Shown here: one piece after another, positions 33,345 through 41,064 of the stretch
Layout of the letters: the number at the start of each line of letters is the position of its first letter
How positions within the stretch are numbered: position 1 is the stretch's first letter
Source of the DNA: DASSFG01 sp035550375
Lineage (GTDB): Bacteria; Planctomycetota; Planctomycetia; Pirellulales; JAICIG01
Direction: 5' to 3'
Assembly: GCA_035550375.1 (NCBI GenBank)
Contig: DASZPH010000085.1
Coordinates: forward strand, 310,001-374,000
DNA: 64,000 bases
Made by a program: the position numbers and the translations under genes
Notes under the pieces: model-generated
The model's input: the letters and a program-made list of their open reading frames with translations, nothing else
Told to the model about the DNA's origin: nothing
The model's database searches: none

Positions 33345-34730
33345 ATGAGCATAGCCGCCATGAAGCCTTCCTTCGCACTTTGGCTCGCTTTTTGCGTGCG
33401 TCTTTTTTTGCCCACGGAAGCGCGTGCCGACGACATCAAGAAGTCGGACCTCTTCCGGCGCATCAAGGCTTCGATCGACGCGGTGCCGGCCATCGACACC
33501 CACGATCACCTGCGGGCGTTTGACGAAATTCCCTTCCGCGACGAAACCGATCGCGGCCCGGGCATGACGCTGCACAGCGTCTGGCAGGGAAGCTACTATC
33601 CCTGGACCAACAAGCTCTCGGCCTGGCCCAAGGGGGCTTCCTTCGACGAATGGTGGCGCATCGCCCGGCACGATTTTGACGATGCGCGGGCCACGAGCTT
33701 CTATCGCTACCTGCTGCCGGCGTTTCGCGACCTGTACGGCGTCGATTTTGAAACCATGACCGACGACCAGGCCCGCGAGCTGAACGACCGCATCTTCGAC
33801 AACTATCGCGACGCTCGCTGGCTCGACGACGTCGTCACGCGGCGGGCCAACATCGAGCTGATGTTCGTCGACCCCTACTGGGCGCGGCTCAAGTTCGAGA
33901 AATCGTACCGCTACTCGGTGCTCGTCCTGAACGTGACCGAAATGGTCAAGGGCACGCACCCCGGCCAGTTCGCCAGCCAACTCGACAGTCCCTACGCCTT
34001 TGCGGAGCGCGAAGGGCTTTCGATCCGATCGCTCGATGATTACCTGGCGGCGATCGACACGATCTTCGCCAGGGCGGTCGCCGCCGACGCCGCTTGCCTG
34101 AAGACGACGCTGGCGTATCAGCGCAGCCTGCGTTTTGAAAACGTGCCTCACGAGCGGGCCGAATCGCTTTTCGGCCGTCCCAGGGCCGATCTCACGGCCG
34201 ACGAGCAGCGGGACTTCGAGGATTTCATGTTCTGGCGATTGTGCGAGCTGAGCGCCAAGCACGACCTCCCTTTCCAGATCCACACCGGGCAGGCCCGCGT
34301 GCAAGGATCGAACCCCATGCTGCTGGTCGACCTGATCGCGGCCAACCCCCGCACCAAATTCGTCCTCTTCCACGGCGGCTTCCCCTGGGTGGGCGAAACG
34401 GGCGTGATCGCCATGCGGCATCCGAACGTGTGGATCGACTCCGTCTGGCTGCCGACCCTGAGCTACACCATGGCCAAGCGGGCCTACCAGGAGTGGCTGG
34501 AGGTCATCCCTTCCGACCGCATCATGTGGGGCGCCGACGCGGTGCAGGCTGAGGGTATTTACGCGGCGACAGAATTCACGCGGCAATGTCTGGCCGAGGC
34601 GCTGGCCGAAAAGGTCGACCGCGGCGAGTTGCGCGAAGAGCAGGCGGTGCAGATCGGCCGCCAGATCATGCGTGAGAACGCATTGAAACTCTTTCCCAAA
34701 CTGCGCCGGCAACTATGGCGGCAGTCATAA
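33345..34730 (+). CDS. Secreted amidohydrolase-2 family protein
   Basis: About 460 residues. A signal peptide (MKPSFALWLAFCVRLFLPTE, then ARA) begins at ATG 33360, so that start is as likely as 33345. Metal-binding and catalytic sites of the amidohydrolase fold are seen: VPAIDTHDHLRAF (HxH), PFQIHTGQAR, FVLFHGGFPWVGE and a final Asp in IMWGADAVQAEG. The helical insertion near residues 80-140 resembles uronate-isomerase-like members. Substrate unknown. It is divergent from the GH127 gene, which suggests a shared sugar substrate but proves nothing. Confidence 0.82.
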   Translation: MSIAAMKPSFALWLAFCVRLFLPTEARADDIKKSDLFRRIKASIDAVPAIDTHDHLRAFDEIPFRDETDRGPGMTLHSVWQGSYYPWTNKLSAWPKGASFDEWWRIARHDFDDARATSFYRYLLPAFRDLYGVDFETMTDDQARELNDRIFDNYRDARWLDDVVTRRANIELMFVDPYWARLKFEKSYRYSVLVLNVTEMVKGTHPGQFASQLDSPYAFAEREGLSIRSLDDYLAAIDTIFARAVAADAACLKTTLAYQRSLRFENVPHERAESLFGRPRADLTADEQRDFEDFMFWRLCELSAKHDLPFQIHTGQARVQGSNPMLLVDLIAANPRTKFVLFHGGFPWVGETGVIAMRHPNVWIDSVWLPTLSYTMAKRAYQEWLEVIPSDRIMWGADAVQAEGIYAATEFTRQCLAEALAEKVDRGELREEQAVQIGRQIMRENALKLFPKLRRQLWRQS

Positions 34731-34764
34731 CCGCCCGGAGTTGCCTGGGAACGCGCGGCAGCTC

Positions 34765-35484
34765 CTATTCTTCCATTTCCACGACGGCCGGCCCCTCGTC
34801 TACAAGCTGCGGACCGCGAGATACGACGACGAATGTCTGGATTTCGTTAAAGGTGGTCGTCACGCGGCCGAGCGCGGCTGAGACATGCGGGAAAGCTCCC
34901 CGTGCCACACTCTCCGCCCGTTTGTCTTTCTCGCCCTTCAGAACGATTGCCTCACCTTCGGCCAGTTCCACAACCGTCGCGATCTCGTGAACGCGCCGTT
35001 GAGCTGGCTCGTTCACCAGCACGATCGGACGAGATTGCTTGCAGAGCAGTTTGATTGCAAGCCGGCCGTCTGCTTGGAAGCGCGGCGCAAGGACAATGTG
35101 CGTTCCGTGAAAGGCGATCTCATCGTCACCTGGGTCGGCTTTCGACGGGGCGTCTGCCGTGAATTCGGTGCCGGCGTGGACCCGGGCCTCGGAACCGACC
35201 GCGACGACGATCGTCTCGTCCGTCACGATCTTCGCCAACCGCTTGTGCAGCGCCAACGTTAAATGGCGATCGACCTCCGATGCATCGCCATCAAACATGC
35301 CTGGCCAGGACAGGCCCAGGTTCTTGAGCTTCGTGAGCGACGCCTCGACCACACGAACTCGCAGCGTGACATTGGCGCTCGATTCCCCGGCCGCATCGTC
35401 GGCGGCGCTTTGCCCGTCAGGCTCCGCGGCGTCGGCAAGCATTGGCCCGAGAAGGATCAGCCCAAATAGGGTTCGTGCATACAT
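34765..35484 (-). CDS. Secreted protein with a secretin-like domain fragment
   Basis: 239 residues from ATG 35484 with signal peptide MYARTLFGLILLGPMLADA. The C-terminal half follows the pattern of the type II/III secretin core: an amphipathic strand series (TVVELAEGEAIVLKG, the position of GGTLVLGG in secretins), a variable loop, and a final FVVVSRGPQLVD that recalls the LLVLLTP strand. The protein lacks the transmembrane beta-lip and is far shorter than a secretin, so it would not form a pore. An alternative start gives 31 extra unconvincing residues. Function unknown. Confidence 0.55.
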   Translation of the reverse strand: MYARTLFGLILLGPMLADAAEPDGQSAADDAAGESSANVTLRVRVVEASLTKLKNLGLSWPGMFDGDASEVDRHLTLALHKRLAKIVTDETIVVAVGSEARVHAGTEFTADAPSKADPGDDEIAFHGTHIVLAPRFQADGRLAIKLLCKQSRPIVLVNEPAQRRVHEIATVVELAEGEAIVLKGEKDKRAESVARGAFPHVSAALGRVTTTFNEIQTFVVVSRGPQLVDEGPAVVEMEE

Positions 35485-35727
35485 CGTATTTTCCCCGTTC
35501 GAGTGCGGGTGGTGGTTTGACCGATTCTCGCCAGAGGTGGGGGCCTCACGACAGACATCGACTGAAGTGCGAGGCAAAATTGACGTTCTTCATGCAACCG
35601 CGGCACGCCGGGGAAGCTAGGCTAGTTGGCCAAGGTCTTGCCGCCTGCTTCAAATGGGTACGGGCCGATGGTAGCCTAATCGAGCAGAACACCTCTCAGC
35701 CGATCACAAAAGCACTTCCCCTCGCTC

Positions 35728-37116
35728 ATGCAAACCGAGCACTTTCCGTCGCCGCCGATGCGCATCAGGCCGGGCGTCATTCTCTTGGTCGTCGTGGGCG
35801 GATTTGCCTTGCTGTTTACGGTGGTCCTCGCGGGGGCCTGGCTGGCAAGCCATCGCCGCCTGGCGGCGGAGCTCGAGAGGATACGCGCGGCGGGCGAACC
35901 GGCGTCGGCCGAAGACCTGGAAGCCTTCTACAAGGCGCCACCGGCGGGGCGCGACACCACGGAGCTCTGGCTCGCGGCGCTGGCGCCGCTGGACAAGGCG
36001 GAGTTTCAAGCCGCGGCCAAGGACCTGCCCTTTGTGGGCGAAGGTCCGGATGCGATTCCCTTTCCTGGCGAACCGTGGCCGCAACTGGATCCGGCCGAGC
36101 AATTCTTGTCGAGATACGTTCTGTCCCTCGACAAAATGCACCAGGCGTCGCGCGAAGGAGGCCGGGCCCGTTTTCCCACTCGCTTTGCCGACGGTATCGC
36201 GACACGCTTGCCGCACGTTCAGCAGCTTCGCGCCGCGGTGCGACTTCTGCAGTTGGAGACGGCGGTCGCCGCCCATCGTGGCCGACTGGACGACACGACG
36301 GAGGCCGTCCTGGCCATGTTTGCGGCCGCGCGCAGTCTGGAGCAGGAGCCGATTCTTGTCTCGCAGTTTGTTCGCATGGCCTTCACCGGCATCGCCCGAG
36401 GCCGGGTTGTCTGGCTGCTCTCGGCGGGCGTGCTCAACGACAGCCATCTCAAGCGGTTAGACACCGAGTTGTCAGCCACCGACTACGAGAATTCGTTTCG
36501 CCGGGCTCTGCTTGGAGAGCGTTCAATCGGCATCCAAACGTTCACGGATCCTGAACCACTCGGTTCGGAGGCGCCCAGATTGCCTCTGGGGTTGATGGCG
36601 AGCAGCGACGAGACCCTCTATCTGCAGATCATGCGCGAGATGATCGCCGCCGGCGAATTGAGGGGATCGGAGCGCATCCGGGCGCTCGATCAGGTCGATA
36701 CTCAGCTTAAGACGCTCGCTGGCGAAACGACTGCGAAGTTTCGCTATCCCATGACGCTTTTGCTCGTGCCGGCGCTGAGCGCCTCTGCGGAGGCAACCAG
36801 CCGCAACGAGGCCGACCGCGACGCGACGCGGGTCGCCATCGCCATCGAGCGATTTCGTCTACGCGAGGGACGACTCCCCTCGACGACCGACGAGCTTGTA
36901 CCTGCGTACCTTGAGGAACTGCCCAACGACCCGTTCGTCGGCGGATCGTCGAAATTGAAATACCGTGTCGATGCGGCGGAATACCGGGTCTACAGCGTAG
37001 GGAGCGACGGTGTCGACGATGGCGGCGTCTCCGAGCCGCCGGGCAGCCCGGCCGATATCGTGGTCCGCGTGCGAATTAAGCCCGAGCCGAGCAGCGCGGT
37101 TCATTCGATACCCTGA
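35728..37116 (+). CDS. Membrane-anchored protein with a C-terminal pseudopilin-like domain
   Basis: A 462-residue protein: one N-terminal membrane helix (VILLVVVGGFALLFTVVLAG, residues 18-37), a long helical region rich in Ala/Arg/Glu, and a C-terminal 80 residues that look like the globular part of the GspG major pseudopilin (ATRVAIAIERFRLREGRLPS, LVPAYLEELPNDPFVGG, EYRVYSVGSDGVDDGG). Pseudopilins normally have this part directly after a prepilin helix; here it is separated by about 330 residues. Similar proteins are scattered in planctomycetes without known function. Stands alone, divergent from the secretin-like gene. Confidence 0.65.
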   Translation: MQTEHFPSPPMRIRPGVILLVVVGGFALLFTVVLAGAWLASHRRLAAELERIRAAGEPASAEDLEAFYKAPPAGRDTTELWLAALAPLDKAEFQAAAKDLPFVGEGPDAIPFPGEPWPQLDPAEQFLSRYVLSLDKMHQASREGGRARFPTRFADGIATRLPHVQQLRAAVRLLQLETAVAAHRGRLDDTTEAVLAMFAAARSLEQEPILVSQFVRMAFTGIARGRVVWLLSAGVLNDSHLKRLDTELSATDYENSFRRALLGERSIGIQTFTDPEPLGSEAPRLPLGLMASSDETLYLQIMREMIAAGELRGSERIRALDQVDTQLKTLAGETTAKFRYPMTLLLVPALSASAEATSRNEADRDATRVAIAIERFRLREGRLPSTTDELVPAYLEELPNDPFVGGSSKLKYRVDAAEYRVYSVGSDGVDDGGVSEPPGSPADIVVRVRIKPEPSSAVHSIP

Positions 37117-37137
37117 CGCGGCGCGTTCGCCCAACCG

Positions 37138-37650
37138 TCACATGCCTTGTCCGAGCAAATCAAGAACCTCTTGACGGACCTTGTCTAGCGTCAGCCGCTT
37201 GTCCAACAGCAACTGGGCTGCGCGACTGTCGGGCTGGGCCAACAGCCCCAATAACAGATGCTCGGTTCCCACGTAGTTGTGGCCGAGCGAGCGGGCTTCA
37301 GTCAGCGCCTGCGCGATCAAGGTCTTGCTTTCCGGCGATGTTGGCAATTCGGAAATCGTCAATCGCCGCATCGCGCTGGGAAGCAGCCACCACCGGGAAC
37401 GTGAACGATCTCGCTCGGGCTGATCGTGAGGGACAGGCGGAGTGGGCGTCGTACCGGCTTCGAGCGACTGCACGATGGCCTCGGTTGAGACGCCGAGGGC
37501 GCCCAAGACATGGGCCGCGACGCCCGAACCTTCTTTCAGGAGTCCGAGCAAGATGTGTTCCGGAGCCAGCGACGGCGAGCCCAACCGTCGCGCTTCTTGA
37601 TCGGCGAGCATCGTCACCTTGCGTGCGCGGTCGGTAAACCGTTCGTACAT
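37138..37650 (-). CDS. Stand-alone Clp N-terminal double-repeat protein
   Basis: A 170-residue protein consisting of two Clp repeat modules (FTDRARKVTMLADQEARRLG, LAPEHILLGLLKEGSGVAAH; then ALTEARSLGHNYVGTEHLLL) joined by a Pro/Arg-rich linker. This is the N-domain of ClpC without any AAA+ ATPase module. Such proteins may act as adaptors or substrate scouts for ClpC or ClpA, but this is inference. Start ATG is well supported by the family opening MYERFTDRAR. No ClpC gene in the window. Confidence 0.85.
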   Translation of the reverse strand: MYERFTDRARKVTMLADQEARRLGSPSLAPEHILLGLLKEGSGVAAHVLGALGVSTEAIVQSLEAGTTPTPPVPHDQPERDRSRSRWWLLPSAMRRLTISELPTSPESKTLIAQALTEARSLGHNYVGTEHLLLGLLAQPDSRAAQLLLDKRLTLDKVRQEVLDLLGQGM

Positions 37651-37844
37651 CTGCGGACCACTCCTGCGCCCGGCTGTCGGGTCTTAGCGCCAGCTTAGCG
37701 GACGCCGTCATGGATGCAAAACCTAGCCCAACACACGGACATACGGCGGCCGATCTGGCCGACGTTGGGCAAATGGCCGAGCCCTGCTTGCGAATACCCT
37801 CTTGTGACCGCACAATCGCGGGAGCCTTTTTCACGAGATTCGTC

Positions 37845-38354
37845 ATGTCAACCGACACGCTCGATCCATCCAAGATCACGCGGCCCGACAGCGCGCTCAT
37901 GAAGTACTACCTGATCGTGTCGCTCTTGACCGGACCAGGTTTCTTCCTGGCGATCCTGCCGCTGTTCTTCAAATACGAGACGCTCCATTACCGTTTCGAC
38001 GAGGAGGGGGTCGCGATGAGCTGGGGCATTCTGTTCCGGCGCGAGATCTATCTTACCTACCGCCGGATCCAAGATATCCATCTCACCCGCAACCTGCTGC
38101 AGCGCTGGCTCGGCCTGGCGACGGTGTCGGTGCAAACCGCCTCGGGCAGCTCCGGACCGGGCATGAGCATCGAAGGAGTCTTGCAGGCCGACCAGCTTCG
38201 CGATTTTCTCTATGCCCGCATGCGCGGGGCGCGCGACCACTCCCAGCCGGGCGAGGCGCCGCCGGGGGAGCGGCCGGCCGACGAAGCGCTGGGCCTGTTG
38301 CGCGACATTCGCGACTCGCTCGCGCGGCTCGTGGCGCGGGAGACCAAGGCATGA
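37845..38354 (+). CDS. PH domain-containing membrane protein (first of pair)
   Basis: 169 residues from ATG 37845. One or two membrane helices (YYLIVSLLTGPGFFLAILPL) followed by a bacterial PH-like (bPH2) domain: LHYRFDEEGVAMSWGILFRR, EIYLTYRRIQDIHLTRNLLQ, LGLATVSVQTASGSSGP. The C-terminus is helical and charged. These domains occur in pairs in YdbS/YdbT-like proteins of unknown function at the membrane. The stop overlaps the next start (ATGA), so the pair is coupled. Confidence 0.85.
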   Translation: MSTDTLDPSKITRPDSALMKYYLIVSLLTGPGFFLAILPLFFKYETLHYRFDEEGVAMSWGILFRREIYLTYRRIQDIHLTRNLLQRWLGLATVSVQTASGSSGPGMSIEGVLQADQLRDFLYARMRGARDHSQPGEAPPGERPADEALGLLRDIRDSLARLVARETKA

Positions 38355-39115
38355 GTCCCTCGTTCGTCAGCGACCACGTCGAACGGGCAAGCCGCTGGAT
38401 CTACGGCGGGCTCTGGGCCGTTCTCGTTCGCTGGTTCTGCGTCCCCGACCGACCGCCCACATTGCCCGTGGCGCACGGCGACAAGTGTGAGGCGTTCCAG
38501 CCTTCGGAAGGCTTTTTGCGCTACCTCAAGTTCAAGTTCTGGGTCGTGCTGACGCTGATAGACGGAGCGATCCTCGTGGGATGGATTGTGATCGCCGCCG
38601 TCTCGCCGCTGGCCGGCGCGATCACGGCGCTGCCGGCGCTCGCCATCGCCGTGCTGCCCGACATCGTCGCCTACCTGGCCATCCACCTCCGCTACGACAC
38701 GACCTGGTATTTGATGACCGGGCGCAGCTTGCGAATCCGCCGGGGAATCTGGGTCATTCACGAAACGACGATCACCTTCGAGAACGTCCAGAATGTGGAA
38801 GTCCACCAGGGGCCGCTGCAACGCTGGTTCGGCATCGCTGACGTCCTGGTGACGACGGCCGGCGGAGGCTCGGCGCACGCCGCCGAGGGAAAGCAGACCG
38901 TGGCCGCGACCTCGCATCAGGGCCTGATCGAAGGGATCAGCCACGCGGCCCAAGTGCGAGACTTGATCCTTTCGCGACTGCGGCATTCACGCACAGCCGG
39001 CCTGGGGGACGAGAAAGAGCAGACCATCGGAAACGGAGCCTGGAGCGCGGAACACCTGGCGGCACTGCGAGAGATACGCGACCTGGCAAGGGCCGCGGCC
39101 GGCACGGGGACGTGA
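38351..39115 (+). CDS. PH domain-containing membrane protein (second of pair)
   Basis: 254 residues, translationally coupled to the preceding gene. Two membrane helices (VVLTLIDGAILVGWIVIAAV; ALPALAIAVLPDIVAYLAIH) precede a bPH2 domain (YDTTWYLMTGRSLRIRRGIW, ETTITFENVQNVEVHQGPLQ, FGIADVLVTTAGGG). A helical tail (LAALREIRDLARAA) resembles the tail of its partner, hinting that the two assemble. Similar to the YdbT/YdbS type. Function unknown. Confidence 0.85.
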   Translation: MSPSFVSDHVERASRWIYGGLWAVLVRWFCVPDRPPTLPVAHGDKCEAFQPSEGFLRYLKFKFWVVLTLIDGAILVGWIVIAAVSPLAGAITALPALAIAVLPDIVAYLAIHLRYDTTWYLMTGRSLRIRRGIWVIHETTITFENVQNVEVHQGPLQRWFGIADVLVTTAGGGSAHAAEGKQTVAATSHQGLIEGISHAAQVRDLILSRLRHSRTAGLGDEKEQTIGNGAWSAEHLAALREIRDLARAAAGTGT

Positions 39116-39167
39116 CGGCTCGAAAGCCCTTTCGGCGGCGGGGCAATGGCAGGCGGGAGCGTGCCTG

Positions 39168-39545
39168 CTACTTTGGGGCGGGGAACATCTCGTGGACGAA
39201 GTCGTGCATTTCGTCCAGGTCGCGGTAGAAACGAGTCATGCTGTCGAGCTGGTTGCGTAAGTCAAGCTCGACTTTCTTGGTCAACACGACCAACGTGCGC
39301 AGATAGGGCATCTGCGGGTCGTCGGCCTTCGTGCGAGCGACGCGCTCCTCCAAGTCGACGAGCGCCGTTTCAAAAAACCGCTTCAGGCTGCCGAAGTCTC
39401 GCGACTGCGAAAGCACCCGTAGCGTGTCGGACGGCGTCTCTCCCTGGTTCAGCTCGGCGAGTTCGTGCTGCCGCTCGGCCTCATCCTTGATGCCCAAAAC
39501 TTGCATCAGGCCTAACCTCAAGGCCGCGATTTCGTGACAGGCCAT
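39168..39545 (-). CDS. DUF3209-like protein at the end of the cobalamin operon
   Basis: A 125-residue helical protein that starts MACHEIAALRLGLMQVLGIK. This opening is what I recall for DUF3209, a small family seen next to cbiX in cobalamin gene clusters, for example in haloarchaea. C3 and H4 near the start may be important, and the rest is amphipathic helices (LEERVARTKADDPQMPYLRT). It follows the CbiX-ferredoxin gene by 14 bases. It probably assists cobalt insertion or redox chemistry, by guilt of association only. Confidence 0.7.
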   Translation of the reverse strand: MACHEIAALRLGLMQVLGIKDEAERQHELAELNQGETPSDTLRVLSQSRDFGSLKRFFETALVDLEERVARTKADDPQMPYLRTLVVLTKKVELDLRNQLDSMTRFYRDLDEMHDFVHEMFPAPK

Positions 39546-39559
39546 TTGATGTTCGCTCC

Positions 39560-40744
39560 TTATTGCATGATGTTGTCGACCAGCCGGGCGACCAGGCGGT
39601 CGGCCAACAGGTGTTCGTGGACTAGCTCAGCGGCGTCGCTCTCGCGAACGCCCCGGTACCAAATTCCGTCGGGGTAAACGGCTACCGTCGGCCCTTCGCC
39701 GCAGCGCCCCATGCAGCTTGTGACGGTCACCCTTACGTCGCGCTCCCGGCCGGCGTCTTTGAGCAACCGGCGCAGCGACTCGACGAGCCCCAGGCTGCCG
39801 CGGCCGGCGCAGTCGACGTTACCGCAGACGAGCACGTGCTTGGCCATCGGGCGATGCGCGTGAACGTGCGGCGCGGCTTGGGAGTGAGTGAACGTGTGCC
39901 GCAAGCTCCAGAGCAAGGCCCGCAGCCCGCCCGCGTTCTCAGCCCGGCCCGGCAGGGAGACACGGTACTGGCAGTTGTCGCACGGGAGAGGCCGTTGGCC
40001 GCCGCGGGCCTCGTCAAGGCGCTCGTCGAGCACCTTCAGCAACCGCTCGTGAACGCCGAGCGGGGGCGCCAGCGCCGTCTTGATCCAAGGATACCGGCTC
40101 CGGAATTCGGCCACCGAGTCCTGCAGTTGATTGAACAGCCGTCCCGCGAAGAGCAGGTAGGGAACGACGAGCAGACGCTCGGGACGCGCGCGTGCCACGA
40201 ATTCCAGCGTCTCCTCGAACCGCGGCCGCGTGATGCTGATGAATGAGGGAACGGTCCACGCGAACGGCCGGCCTTCGCCCACGAGCCGGGTGAGCTTGCA
40301 AAAATCTCCGTTGGCGTCGGGGTCGCTCGATCCTCGGCCGACCATAATCACGGCCGTTCGCCTGGCGTCGGCATCGCCGAGCGAAAGAGCTTCTTCGGCC
40401 CGCGCGAGCACGAGCTCCACCATGTCCGGGTGAACGCCTAGGGCGCGGGCCGCGCGAAAGCGCACCTCGGGCCGCTGTTTTCGGGCCGCCGACAGCGCCA
40501 GCGGAATATCGTTCTTCACATGGCCTGCTGCGAACAAAAAGAGGGGCAAGACCGCGACCTCGTCGCAGCCGGCCGGCAGATCGGCCAGTGCCTCGGCCAG
40601 CGACGGCCTGGCCAACTCGACGTACCCATAGCGCAGCTCCAGCTCGGGCCGCCGCGCCTGGTAGCGGGCGACAAGCTGCTCGAATTCCTCGTTTGCCGGC
40701 GCATCGCGGCTGCCATGCCCGACAACCAGAACAACGGGTCGCAT
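39560..40744 (-). CDS. cbiX: Sirohydrochlorin cobaltochelatase CbiX fused to a thioredoxin-like [2Fe-2S] ferredoxin
   Basis: 394 residues from ATG 40744. Residues 1-250 are two CbiX modules (VVLVVGHGSRDAPANEEFEQ with the active-site His; VIMVGRGSSDPDAN as the second copy), the long two-domain form. A His/Cys-bearing linker follows (CDNCQYR; HAHRP). The last 100 residues are a (2Fe-2S) ferredoxin of the thioredoxin fold (HVLVCGNVDCAGRGS; VTVTSCMGRCGEGPTVAVYP) with four cysteines. The enzyme inserts cobalt into sirohydrochlorin; the ferredoxin may stabilise or sense redox state. This fusion is known in some bacteria and archaea. Start chosen by the family opening MRPVVLVVGHGS. Confidence 0.9.
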   Translation of the reverse strand: MRPVVLVVGHGSRDAPANEEFEQLVARYQARRPELELRYGYVELARPSLAEALADLPAGCDEVAVLPLFLFAAGHVKNDIPLALSAARKQRPEVRFRAARALGVHPDMVELVLARAEEALSLGDADARRTAVIMVGRGSSDPDANGDFCKLTRLVGEGRPFAWTVPSFISITRPRFEETLEFVARARPERLLVVPYLLFAGRLFNQLQDSVAEFRSRYPWIKTALAPPLGVHERLLKVLDERLDEARGGQRPLPCDNCQYRVSLPGRAENAGGLRALLWSLRHTFTHSQAAPHVHAHRPMAKHVLVCGNVDCAGRGSLGLVESLRRLLKDAGRERDVRVTVTSCMGRCGEGPTVAVYPDGIWYRGVRESDAAELVHEHLLADRLVARLVDNIMQ

Positions 40745-40757
40745 CGTATCGATCACT

Positions 40758-40883
40758 TCAGGCGGCGAGTCTCCGCAGCACGGCCGCCGCGAGCCGCCAG
40801 CCGACCCAAACGCCCAGCGCGAATTGTCCCGCGTAGATCGGCAAGAATGCCGGTTCGACGTGGTGAGCAAACAGCGTCGTCAT
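40758..40883 (-). CDS. Tiny membrane protein in the cobalamin operon, 41 residues
   Basis: ATG 40883 opens MTTLFAHHVEPAFLPIYAGQ and one helix (FALGVWVGWRLAAAVLR) follows. The start overlaps the stop of the preceding tiny gene (ATGA) and its SD is GGAGG (rc of 40889-40893) at good spacing. The His-His pair and a single helix recall the small accessory subunits of cobalt or nickel transporters (CbtB, CbiN), but there is no sequence match that I can name. Its place just before cbiX suggests a role in cobalt supply. The length is short, but coupling, SD and codon use argue it is a real gene. Confidence 0.5.
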   Translation of the reverse strand: MTTLFAHHVEPAFLPIYAGQFALGVWVGWRLAAAVLRRLAA

Positions 40884-41011
40884 GCCTTCCTCCCTTCTGC
40901 TTTGAAGTATTGCAGAACTCCCGCGATGGCGCCTACCACGACGCCCAGCGCGAAGAGCATCGCCATCTGGTAAACCTCTTCTTCCGGCACGATCTGGTGC
41001 ATGAAATCCAT
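40880..41011 (-). CDS. Tiny membrane protein in the cobalamin operon, 43 residues
   Basis: Start ATG 41011 has AGGAG about ten bases upstream; the upstream ATG at 41020 is too close to it. Sequence: MDFMHQIVPEEEVYQMAMLF, then ALGVVVGAIAGVLQYFKAEG, then RKA. One membrane helix, an acidic N-terminal face and a basic end, so the N-terminus is probably outside. The stop is inside the ATG of the next tiny gene, so both are coupled. Similar role to its partner, as a possible metal-transport subunit, is inferred only from the operon. Confidence 0.5.
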   Translation of the reverse strand: MDFMHQIVPEEEVYQMAMLFALGVVVGAIAGVLQYFKAEGRKA

Positions 41012-41064
41012 AATGAACATTCTCCTGAAAAGTTGACAGACTCAAAGTTTGCCTGGCCTGCGGG

